Program-made: the position numbers and the translations under genes
DNA from: Prunella strophiata
Lineage: Eukaryota; Chordata; Aves; Passeriformes; Prunellidae
Reading direction: 5' to 3'
Length of the DNA stretch: 64,000 nucleotides
Assembly (NCBI GenBank): GCA_036583965.1
Contig: JAZBQD010000014.1
Coordinates: 51,217,626 to 51,281,625 of the forward strand
The notes under the pieces: generated by a model
The model's input: the letters and a program-made list of their open reading frames with translations, nothing else
The model's database searches: none
What the model was told of the DNA's origin: nothing
Shown here: piece by piece, positions 24,601-36,275 of the stretch
Layout of the letters: the number at the start of each line of letters is the position of its first letter
Numbering within the stretch: the first letter of the stretch is position 1

Positions 24601-27600
24601 AGCAGCAAGGTCAGCTGCACCTGCCCAAAGCAAACATCAGTGGGAAGTGTTTAGTGCTGCATGGGAGTGGGAGAAGGGCTAGAATGTCCTTTTAAACATC
24701 TGATTTTTGGACTAGATCTGGTGCAAGTATCTATTTATTATAAGTCAAATAGAGTTTTTCAGATGTGTTGGTAATTCTGAAACAATGCCTTAAACCCAAG
24801 AAGGAATCCTGAAGGGAATCTTAATGCAGATGCTCTGGATGGACAGCTTCCTGCAAAGGAGTGGGAAGAGAAGCCTGTCCTTCAAATGCTGATCTCAGAT
24901 CCAGGATCTGATTTCCAGGCTCCATGATGGGAAGCAGATGACCTGGGAGCCCTGGAGGCCCAGAGCCATCCACATGGTGACACAGCCCTGGAGCAACAGA
25001 GCCTGAGAAACAGGGCTCCTCAGCATCTGCTGCTGCCAGGCAGCTGGCAAGCCTCCAGCTAGCATAGTCCTATGTTCCAGCAGAAGGCTTTGAACAGGAT
25101 GCACTTCTGCAAAATACTTGCATTTAGACTTTTAATTTTTCATTTTATAAAACTATTTTAAGACTGCTTTTGCCACATCCCAGCCGAGATTTTTTGCTGT
25201 GTCAACAACCCACAGTAGAACTAATGTCCATTTCCTAACTTCTTTAAGTAAGAATATGGGGCTGCCTGCAAAGTATGCTCCACCCTCTAATTCTTAAATG
25301 TGTGCCCTGTGTTTCAGAAAATAGCCAAAGGTGCTCTCTGAGTAAGAGTTTTGCCACATGTATTTTGAGGTCACTGCAAGCTGTTGTGTCTTTTCAGCTG
25401 GCTGTTAACATTTTGGATTGGAACTCACCCCATTTGTGCTTTTCCATGTACAGAAGTCCTCAATCTGTGTTGGGAAGTAGGTGTGTTTATTTATCTATCA
25501 ATGTACTAACAGCAATATTGGCAAAGTAAGGACTTTATAGTTCAGACACAGCTAAAACTTGAGACATGGAAAAAGTTTCAAGTTGCTCTGGAAGAAAAGA
25601 CAGATTTTTTAAAATTTTAATTTGGAAACATGAAAACATACCCAAGCTAAACTTACTTGACAATCAAGTACAAGAGATTTGCTAGAAACTCCTCTGAATA
25701 GTTAAAAAAATGCAACAAAATAAAGACCAACAAAACCAGTGATTTCAAAAATGTGTGTCATTCTCCTAATTTCTGTGGCTATGGTCATCATCTGCAATTA
25801 CAGCTTCTTTTGGAAGGTGAATTGCAAGCATGTAAAATATGCTTTTCTCTTTTCCTCCAACTCCTATGCTTTCTCTGTTCTGCATAGTTTAAACTTCTAG
25901 GATGTTCAGCCAGTGAAATTCTACTGAATTATGCTAGGACACACATCTTCCTTAAGAAAGTTCCTTTTTTTTCCTTGGTTAAGTTCTCCTCATAGGTACT
26001 TGTCTAGGTGAAGTCTCACTTATGTGGACTCATATGGGCAAAATCTTTCTCTGTCTCCTTCAGAGTTAAATGTAATATGGGCCTTTTCCTAAGGCAAGGC
26101 TAGCCACATCTTATAAAAATTATGATCTCTGCAGCAAGTGCTGTGATTATTCAGCAGAGGGCTGAGTCTTTCACTAAGGGTATTTCATAGGAAAATGTAA
26201 ACTTGTCCTGCCAGTGCTCAGAGCTGACTGAAATCCATGTTGGAATGGCTAGCACAGTTCTAAGCTAGGTCTGATCCTTCATATTCCTGTGGCTCAGAGT
26301 AAGGATGGTGTATAGCTTGTGCACATCTGTGCAATACTCTTTTTTTCAGCCTGAAAAGAAGGGCTGATAATATCTGTTATATTAAAAAGGTAGTCTGAAA
26401 TTAACAGAGACAATTCTGAAACTTGAAAGATCTCCAGATGTCCTCCAATACAACAGCTTTTAAAAAATTATGTACAAATACTTTGTGATACACTACCCAA
26501 GGATTGCCCTGTCCACTTGGTCTTTTTAGCTGTGGCTACATGTCACTAAATACTCATCAGCAAATCCAGTTCAAACAGTTACATCTACCATTTCTGTCAC
26601 TTACTGCCACTCCTTAGCTCTGACAACCCAGCTTTTCATGCCACTCTTTTCACAGCTGCATTTCTGGAATAATGCAGACTAAGTGATTGCTTTCTAACAT
26701 TTCTTTTTAAGGATTTCATTTATTTTAGGCCAGGACATTTAAAATTTGTTTGGAGACCTGCCATGCTCAAATCCAGAGAAGATGATAAACTTTTGGAGAG
26801 GGGATGTAGGAGAACACAGCTGGGTACAAATGTAAATATGGAAGCAGATTTGCTGCCAGTAAAATAGCAGCTTGTGTGGAGGGAGAGCTGTTTCCCTCCA
26901 ACTCACTATCATTTAAAAATTGAAAATTCTCAGTTAAGCTCTTTTAGCAGTTTTTGATGGTGAAATTCTGAAAATTCAGAAAGGATTTCCAGAATAGAAC
27001 AGTCAGGAACAGCTGCCAGGCCTTTAATGACTTCTGGAAGCAAGAAATAATCCAACAGGCTTTGGTAAGGAACGAACCCAAGCTTTATTAAAGATGAGAC
27101 CTCTTTCTCTGAATGTTTTCAGGGCAACCCTGCCTAAATAAGAGTAGGTAAAGGGGAAAAATGTCATGTTTTTCCATTCAGATGCCCTCCATTCATCTGT
27201 TTCATTTATGAGATGCATCTCATCATAAGCACACACAGCTAACAACAGAGACTGTCTCCATATTCCTGTCTGGGAGGGACACAGCACTTATGATTCCCAA
27301 GTCTGGCTCTGGCTCCTGCATAGACTGGCTTAAAAATTATGTGTTATTCAGATATTTTCTGTCCATGGAGATAAAAAAGGAAATACTTCAGACTGTATTT
27401 CTAATAAGATAATATGTTTGCTCAGGCTGAGATTTGGATTTTGCATAAGTGGACACATGGCTAGCCAAATGAATGAGCCTGTAGCAAACCTTATGTAAAA
27501 AAAATAAATGTCATCATTTTCTTGGACAGCAGTCCAGGACTCAGCAAAGACTTCCTGTGCTTGCATCTATGCTTGTCTCTTCTCTAGAGCAAATTTTTGG

Positions 27601-29158
27601 TCATCATCCTCAATCTGTGCATATTTAAGTGGATTCCCCTTTAAAAGCATCCTGATGCTGCCAGAACAATAAGGGTAAACATGAAGAGCTTAAACATCCT
27701 CCAGATATATGCCAAAGAGATTTGAATTACAAAACAGAGGATGAGTAAAAGGCTCAGGCTAGAGGGTCTGTCATGAAAATCTTATTTACAAGGAGAGCAC
27801 TCATTTTCCAGTATCTGGAGATAATAATAATATCCAGAATAAGAGAAATCTGTGAAGAATCTCAGCTTCTTCTTTTACACATTGATAAACAAACCAACAT
27901 TTTCTTTCAATGAGCACATACATCTTTGGGTTGCAGTACTTCCAGTACAATTAAAAGAAGAGATGTGATGATACTCATTTGCTCAATTTTTTGAAGCCCT
28001 TTTCATCCACTTGCATGTCTCAGTACTAGATGAATTAACAGATAATAGTGCCACTGCCTGAAGCACAGCTAGGTAGAAGTTGCAATGGATTGTCTAATTT
28101 CTAAGGGGTTGATTTAACCTTAAAAATACAGCTGTGGTTCTGCACTATACAAAACAGATGGGTTGTTTTGTACAATTAGGCCTTAAGTGTCAAGTTCTCC
28201 TCTTGATTAAAATGCCCAAGACCTCTGCTACCAACTATCAGTTAAGATGTAGTGTGTCTAGTACAGGGAAGGATACAACCCTGAGTGTTAAATAGTGTGT
28301 TTGTCACAGAACTAGGGACAGAAGAATAACACACTGCACATTTCTGCCCTGTGTTATTCCTGCTCTTAATTTGGGAAATCAAACCATTTATGGATCATAA
28401 ACAAATTTATTTGTGTTTATCAAAATCCCACATCTCATCAAGGGCCTGACTCTGCTCCACCAGTGAACATGCCAGAATTTTTGGATTAACACCTTTCCAA
28501 GAGATTTATTATGCTTTCAATTCTCACACTCTTGTCTTTTAGACCAGGACAACTCAGGTAGCAATGCCCAGACATCAGTGTCTTAGTGCAAGCATCTGCT
28601 CCTGAGCCTGCAAAGTTAGAGGCTGTACTGGGCACAGATGCACAGCTGTCCATATGTGTTTTGAAACTGTTCAGACACAGTTATTGTAAACTGTGATTTA
28701 ATCTGCTGCTTCTATTTTGAGCTTGTCAGTGCTCTCTTGTAGATCTAGACCAACTGTTTCATTTTTTAATATCTAACCTTTGAAAATTAATTTGAGGACC
28801 AACAGGAGAGTACTGATATATTCTTTGAAAATTGACGGTGTTTTATACTGAGGAGGTGCCAGTTCTTTTGGGATCCCAGTAAGAAAGGCATTGACTCAGA
28901 GCTGGTTGGATGATTTATTAAGTATGGAAATTGTAGAGGGGAGACAGCAATCTGAGCTCCTTTTGCAGCTGTGAAGTGCAGCTGTTGCAGAGGCAGAGGA
29001 GCCCCTCCCGGTGGGTCACAGCCCAACACACGGCGCTTGCTGGGGCTGGGGTTTGCCAGCTCGGTGCTCACTGGCATTCCCAGGTGCAGACTCATCTGTC
29101 ACTGACAGCTGGCAGGTTTGGAATCTGGACTCAGCTTTGAAGGGTGCCAGGGATAGTG
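21601..29158. other. intergenic, no gene seen
   Basis: AT-rich, unique-looking sequence over 7.5 kb. I find no open frame with recognisable protein similarity, no RNA gene and no clear transposon. Part of 27020-27290 has a frame of 87 codons on the minus strand, but it carries no motif I know. Confidence 0.5.
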
Positions 29159-29164
29159 CACTCC

Positions 29165-29759
29165 TGTTTGGGTTACAGAATAGATGGGGTCAACTGATGA
29201 GGCCATTAAAAGATGGTTTATTACAAAATCAGTCTCATGGAAGGGCAAGACAATAAGGTTGTTACATTCAAAGCCATCACATCAGAAGCTGTACATCAGA
29301 AGCCACTATAATTCTAGTTACAATGCATTTTATAAATTTCTTATTCAATCAGCTACCTCCACAAAGCTTACTAGCATCTTCATAAACCTATTGTTAATTG
29401 CTATTTTACAAGATTCTGCTGCAATGTCTCTTTTTATCCAATCATATAACTCTACAGAAACTTATTGCTGTATCTTCTACTTTTTATCAATTCTATAACA
29501 AGTTCTATTGTTAGACTTTAATTGTTTTCTACTATCTTGCTTAACATAATTATTCACTTATATGAGGCATATTTCTACTTGCTTAAAACATATTTCTGCT
29601 TAAACTACAAATCTTTATTCGTACTTTGTGTCTGTTTAACTTTTCTGTTCTAGACCTTCAAGCCTTCTCCAAGGCCTTAGGTCAAACACTGTATCCATCT
29701 CTATCTCTCAGCTTGTACATTCAAGGCCTTGGGAGCTCTCTGTGCTTGCATTTCCCACA
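29165..29759 (-). mobile_element. solo LTR with perfect 6-bp target duplication
   Basis: On the minus strand the element starts TGTGGGAAATGCAAGC and ends AACCCAAACA, giving TG...CA ends and a length of 595 bp. It is flanked by the identical hexamer cactcc at 29159-29164 and 29760-29765, a target-site duplication of the size made by alpha- and beta-retrovirus-like (ERVK) integrases. A polyadenylation signal (AATAAA on the minus strand, near 29217-29222) lies close to the 3' end, as expected for R. No internal retroviral sequence is present. Family assignment is by structure only. Confidence 0.85.
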
Positions 29760-29765
29760 CACTCC

Positions 29766-31067
29766 CATACTCCTAGCTCAATAAAGGCATGGTTCCCAAA
29801 GAGGTGCATACATAAAACTGTGGTTGAATACATATTGAATACATGAAAATGGGTTACCTGTGAATTTGTTATGTATACCTTGATCAGTTATGCTACCAGT
29901 AAAAGCAGTTTTATGGTATCTATAAGAAAAAAATCCCTTTTCAATACAGTTCCTCCTCTGGGGCCTCTGCTCTATTTGAGCGAGTAGTCTTGTTGTGCTT
30001 TTCATCAGATTAAGTTTTTATTTACTATTTGGTTTAAGTTTCAGATGAAAATTCTTTTCCAAAGCTGAATTACCAAAAGCAGAATATATCACTGTCCCAT
30101 TTTTCCATGTGTCATTTTCAATTATAATTGATTTCCAATTCTGATTTGCTTTGTTGCACGTGCTCTTGACAGAAGAATTTGGTACAGCTCTGTGCTTTCC
30201 TGACACATATTAGTCACTGACCTCGATATTTAAGATGCAGCTTGAGTACCTTTGCCAGAGCCCCTAAGAAAAGAGTTCAGGATTCCCTGCTCCATCACAT
30301 CACATCAGCTACCTCTCTACCCAGATTGAAAAGTAGGCCAGACATTCATATCTTTCTAGGCCTTACAGCAGAGCTAAATGAGTTTTGAAAATTATTGCTA
30401 TTTTTAAACTGCCTTGAAAAGCTTGCTGTGAAAAGGTACACTTAGAAGGTACCATTGTGGAATACCATCTTTGCCAGAAAGAGTGATCTGAGTAGGTCCT
30501 GGCACTTGGTGAATGATAAATATTGTAATTTTGCCAATTCTTTTTCCATACAGTTTTTAAAGGATAAAAACAATTTCCAATAACTGGACCCAGAGGAATT
30601 AAACTTATTTAGAAATATAATTGTGAATTAATCTAGTTAATCACTTCCAACAGATTGGAATAATATTAAAAATGTTATTTATTATCAAACCATATAGAGC
30701 ATGGCAGTCAACAGATCTGCATTAGGATTTGCAAGGTACAATACCTGATTTATAGAACTGCCATGTTAGATATTTAAGGTTCACTCCTCATTCTTCATTG
30801 TTCCTTCATGTGTAACTTCTGACCTTTCCCAACCCTTCAAAAAAAGCTTTTGAGGTTTTCTTTTCTGTCTATTTCCTGCAAGAAGGACCCAAGCCACAGC
30901 ACATTGCTAAACAAATGCATTGACTGACCTGTAGGGAAAAAGCAATTCTTCACCTTTCTCCTTTCTCTTAAAGCTCTTTGGTTCACTCTCAACACAACAG
31001 CAAGTAAAGGAAGCAGCTGTTTTCCTTTAAGTCAAATGCAGTTTTGGGCAGTGAGACCTCACACACT
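29766..31067. other. intergenic, no gene seen
   Basis: AT-rich sequence between two LTRs. No open frame or repeat that I recognise. Confidence 0.5.
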
Positions 31068-31517
31068 CGTCATGGTTTAGGAATGGCAGTTCCCAGTTCA
31101 GTGCCCCCACTGAGGCTCTCCAAACCGTGCTCTGCTCTCTCTCACTCCCCCATTTTCCCCTCTCCATCCCCTGTAGCAGAATGGGGAAGGGAACTGGAGA
31201 CACAAAAGGCAAAGGTCACAACTTGAGATAAAAACAACTTACTGGCAACAGAAATGAAACAAGAAAATGAACAGTGACAGAAACAATACTAATGACAGAG
31301 GGTTAAAGAAAATAAGTTATGCACATGGAAAAAAATCCCCGATAGTAGACCAGAGGGCCCACTCTGCCATGCTTAGTCCACTTCAAGGAACCTCTTCTCC
31401 TCAGAAGGGAGTCCCTTTCCCCCACCCCTGGCAGTGATGTGAAGTGGCACAGAATAAACTCTGCATCCCAGCCATGCCCACTCCTGGCTACTGCAAAAAA
31501 TTGCCCGAGCCAGGACA
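31068..31517 (-). mobile_element. songbird endogenous-retrovirus LTR, decayed
   Basis: On the minus strand the segment begins TGTCCTGGCTCGGGC and ends in CATTCCTAAACCATGACG, preceded by a GGGGGAGTGAGAGAGAGC stretch, all resembling a passerine LTR family related to the one at 8078-8628. The expected terminal CA is mutated to CG, and the flanking hexamers do not match, so the copy is older or its ends are slightly misplaced. The boundary on the right could extend to about 31525. Confidence 0.7.
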
Positions 31518-33960
31518 CCACGACACTACATACCAGGGCACCTCTGTGTGATGGGAGACCACAGGGCAGCATGTCTGGATGGCCTGTGACAGCTCTATAT
31601 CCCTGGCTTATGTCAAAGGCAATCACTCCCCTGCTTCCATTCTTATTAATGGGATTTTACTCCTTTAGCAGAGTAAGTATGTTAGAAGAAGTGTATCCTT
31701 CAAGAGGGAGTAGCAAATGAATGTATGTCAGAGTGACAGCACTTAAGACAGCTGGGTGGTAAAAGCCCCTTACCCACCCCCTGTTAAAAACAATAAAGTG
31801 CCCCTTTGGTTAATACACACCCTGTCAGCAACTGATCATATTTGTCACTTCAAACACTGCTTCAGAGGGGCTTTGAGTTGTTTAAGGCATCATTTGTAGA
31901 CAGAAGAAGAAAGAAATAAAATCTGTAATTAAATCTGTTCCAGTAGCAGATTTCGGTTTCAGTTCTGCTGCTCTTTTAACCAAAACATTCAAGCAGCATT
32001 TATAAACTGCCATTATCCAGAGAATTCCTTTCAGTGAAGTAACACCTCCATAATTCAAAACTATCTGATAGCTGGCCTTTGAAATTACAGCTGAATATGG
32101 ACTGAATTCTAAAGGTGTAGCTTGTGCAAAACTGTATTTTTTGTCAGTGTCAGTTTAGCAGTGTCAGTCCACAGACTGTGCACAAACAGAGTAGAAGGCA
32201 CAGAACAAAGTTATGCTTAAAGCTTTGTGTAATAGAACAGTTGATATAAATAACCCAAAACCAAAACCCAAAACCTTTTTCTTTGCTGGCACATATTTCT
32301 CCATTCAGCATATATCCTTGTAAAAAAATTCAAATTAAAACAAGTATCTACTAAATGAAAATTTATCCCTAGACCTTCAGTCTGCTCTGCTTAATGTAGA
32401 CAAATGGTCCCAAAGCAGCAGTTTTATGGAGTTACCTCTGTAGGCATGTATCAGAGCTGCAGCAGAAAACAAGGAAAAACACATTGTAGCACATTGTTCT
32501 GGGGTGAAGTCCACCCATAGCTTTACCACAAATATGGATTCATTAATTGTAGTACAATGCTGCTCTACATTTTTAAAGCACTTTGGAGCTGGTATCCCAT
32601 CATCAGATGAATGTTTTCCCAAGCCATAGTTCTTACTGGGAATTTCATGCACAGGAAATGCTGTGAACAGGAGCTGCAGCAAACTGTCTCATAAAGATTC
32701 TCTATCACTTGTTTTCACTACTATTCTTCTGGAATTTTGTCTGTTTCCTCTGAAAAAATCAGAATCCTCTGATTTTTTGTTTCCAATTCTTAACATTCAC
32801 TGTATACTTTAAATAACACTTGAAGTAAATTCTCATTTGGTTTTTTTTTTGGTTTTTTTTTTGTTTTTTTTTTTCCTCTCATCCACTGCATAACATTTTT
32901 TTTTTTTTTTTGCAGTGGTCCCATTGCTACCCTGAAGAACTTGAACATATATTTACTGAATTTTTTTCACAACTCCATTTAAATATTTGGCCTTGCCCTA
33001 TATGGCAGTATCCTAGTTCCTGCCAGTTTTACATCTTAATGCAATGGCTTGGCCAGAAAGTGACCTAATGTGCATAAATTCTTGTGATCTAAAACACTGG
33101 TATTGAAAAGCTAAGCACTCATCCCTGTTAAGACAATAAACTCTCTCCCTTCTGTTGTAAACCCCATCTTGTATCCTCTGGGCTCCTACTCCTCTTACAG
33201 TCCCACTTCCTGCTGCTCAGTAGGCAAAGGATTAGCATTAAGCTAAGCATTTCAAAGCCTTGTCTGTAAATCTCTGGATCCCATAACTGCAAAAGCTGAT
33301 GAGAAAGTTCAATCACTGCTGAACAGCAGGTCACCTACCAGGAATGCCTCCTTGCTTCTGCAATATGTTATTTATTTACATTCTATCTGTCCAGCTGGAG
33401 TTTCCAGACTATGACATATCCAAGAACTTAACTCAATTTGGAAAGACTTCCAAAGTCCTTTAAAGTTTTTAAATTCCCTTAAAACACAGGCTTCAAGGAA
33501 CCAAATTACACAGGCACCCCTAAAAACACTATTCTAAATCTATTTTGTTTTCCTTTCTTTTTTTCCCTGAAAATACCTTTTTTTTTTTTTTAATTACAAT
33601 TTTATCACTTTTTTTTGCACTTTATCTATGTAGTTGGAGCAATTAATAGGTTCATGTTCCTTTATTGCTTTTATAGTTCTATTATTTTCCCTCATAGCTC
33701 CTCCTTTTATATTCAGATACTCTTCCCCCTTGATGACGTTGCTGTGTGTGATGTACTTCACATTCCATGCATATTTTCCCTTTCTAGTAGGAAGGTGATG
33801 TTTTGATTCAGTTTTCCTATATGCTGGGATGTATGTGGAGGAAGAAAGATGTGAAACCAGCACTGGAGTTTTCAGTTACAGTGTACGAGAGTAGACATTT
33901 GAACATTTATTCATGTTTTAGAAACTGAAATCACACACCTGGTCAAGAAACTCACCAAAG
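31518..33960. other. intergenic, no gene seen
   Basis: AT-rich sequence with dense poly-T runs between about 32838 and 32912 and at 33579-33591. No gene or transposon is recognisable. The right part borders the presumed end of the POT1 transcript. Confidence 0.5.
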
Positions 33961-34439
33961 GAAATAAGACTTTTATTTGTAATTAAGAAAATTGTAAATA
34001 ATGGCTAAAAGTCATTGCTGCCTGAGATGCTCATCCTTCAGAAAGCAGAGCCTGCAGGTGCTGCACGTTCAGGACACAACAATCTCAGGATCTCACCCAC
34101 CAGTCAGACACTCACAGCTCTCAGCACGGACCAGGACAGGTAACTAAGGTCCAGGTCCCACCTCAGTGACTTCCACAGCTCCATACAAAGGCTACCAATG
34201 AGAGCCATTTTTAAATGTCTGTCCAGTAATTCCTGTCTTTACAGTGATCCTTAGTATGAACAAATATATAGTTAACTTATTTCTATGCACTATATTTAGA
34301 AACAGAAACATACATTTTAATCCAACAAACTATACATTCATTTGGAGCATTATGCTGGATGAAGGCTACTGATGACAAAGTTTTCACAGCTATGAAATTG
34401 AAATAAAAGTCAAATACAAGAAAAAACTAATTATTTGGA

Positions 34440-36162
34440 GGAATCTTTATTAAACATTTTAATACAATATTCAATAGTAAAAAAATAATGTCATGCATAT
34501 GTAGAGTTTTTTGGCAGGGATCTCAGACAAGGCATGTGGTGAAATTGATTAATTTTACACTGAAGTTCAAAACATCTTTTTATTTATTCCTTTAAGAAGA
34601 CATGTTTAGAAAAAATGTACAATATCAATATCTTTCACAGTTATTAACAAAAATCTAGAAACAGAAATTCATGTTTTCACACCCTATATAAAATAAAAGC
34701 AAAGAAGATTCCCTTCAATTCAACTTCTAACTTGTGAAAACATTTGGGTATGGCCAGTGTCTAAAGTTTTATAATATTCATTTGTTGTAATTATTTTCTG
34801 TTGATGCCTTTATGCAAAAATTCAAGAAAACATTCCTAAGTCAGTAGACTCTGATAAACTGCTGGTTCAATTCCAAAATATTTTTATTTTTTAGAAATTT
34901 TAAAAGGAAATATGCACTGACCACTTTTAATATTGGTTGTCCCTACACACAGATCAATAAAGAACAATATCCTGGCTTATGACATATAAACCCAAAGTAA
35001 TTTTTACAGTACAAGAAAATTACCAGAGGATATTTGATGAAATTTTAAGACAAATTGCATTATCTATTAAATGGCCCTCAAAAATGAAAAAAAATAAAAT
35101 GTCATCTACTATCAAGATAATAATCTACTTACAAATATTGCATCTTGCTCTGAAATTCTTTAAAAACAGCTGCTGTAAATACTAAGTAATTTTGCTCTGA
35201 TGGAAAGCATTTGATTTGACAGGGATTTCTACATTAATTATCCTTAGAGAAACATGTCCTGAACTTGTTCTAGAGACTTCTGAATGCAAAGTAAAACCAC
35301 CACATAGTTTTCTAGTCCAGCAGAATTTTCAATCCGTGATAGCACCAGATCAGTTCTGTATCTCCAAAGTTAGGCACACAATCTGATTATGTAAGATGGA
35401 AAAGGCAGATCAAGCCTTTGAAAATACAGATCCAGCTAACAAACAAGCTAACAACTTTGGTACTCAACAAGGCCACCCCAGAATCATTACCATCTATCAA
35501 ATATCAATATTCATTTTACAATTTTTACACTACCTTACTTTCATGATTGACTTTAATTTTAGTGATAATCACTACCTGGTCATGTTCACAACCCCATCAG
35601 AATCCACAGTAACTGGTACATGTAGAAGTTACTAACAGGAGGAGTTTGTCTAAATGTACATATCAGTGCAAAATCAAAGAAGTCTCTAAAAACCAACCTC
35701 CCTGTCAAACTGAGAACAGTAATATTGGCTTGCACAAAGTAGTCTGAGTTAACTAAAGAACTCTTTGCCTCTGTTGACATAATTTAATACAAAAATAAAC
35801 ACACAGCATCATCCTGACTACATTTTTCTGGGTAAAATTCACGAATATAGAGTAACCTCATCACTGTCCTTTTGAAGGATAGATGGAAAGTAGGTTGCTT
35901 CCATCAACCTCAGCTAAACAGCTTCCAGTGAAAAGCTTATCACCTCCACTTGGCCTTAGATCACACACAAAGTCGTGTGCCAGAAAAACAGCAAACATAT
36001 CATATAATTCCCATTCCCATTCATACATAAACTAAAAATTCATAAAACCAAATTGAATTCCTAAGAATGGAACAAAGGTAATTTTTTTAAAATACAGTCT
36101 CTAATCCCAGCCCCCCACAGAAACTGATTCTTACTGGATTACTTCCAGTTAGCAACACATGA
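34440..36162 (-). other. POT1: POT1 3' untranslated region (extent uncertain)
   Basis: Sequence downstream of the POT1 stop codon on the minus strand. Candidate AATAAA polyadenylation signals (read on the minus strand) lie at 34883-34888, 34583-34588 and 34446-34451, with another near 33970. Because the region is AT-rich, several of these will be chance matches, and the real transcript end cannot be fixed from sequence alone. Confidence 0.45.
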
Positions 36163-36275
36163 CTATACAACATCTTCAGCAACTGTGGTGTCAAAAATTT
36201 GGTAATAAACTTGATTTTTCATTGCTTCTCTGACATTATAGGACTTGATGAAGCATTCCAGCCACGGCAAGTCAT
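36163..36275 (-). CDS. POT1: POT1 last coding exon with stop codon
   Basis: A 113-nt coding part (phase 1 in) reading [15 protein letters not shown], then [15 protein letters not shown] and TAG at 36165-36163. The end matches human [11 protein letters not shown], so the C-terminus is complete and of normal length. The acceptor is TTTGGTAG. Confidence 0.96.
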
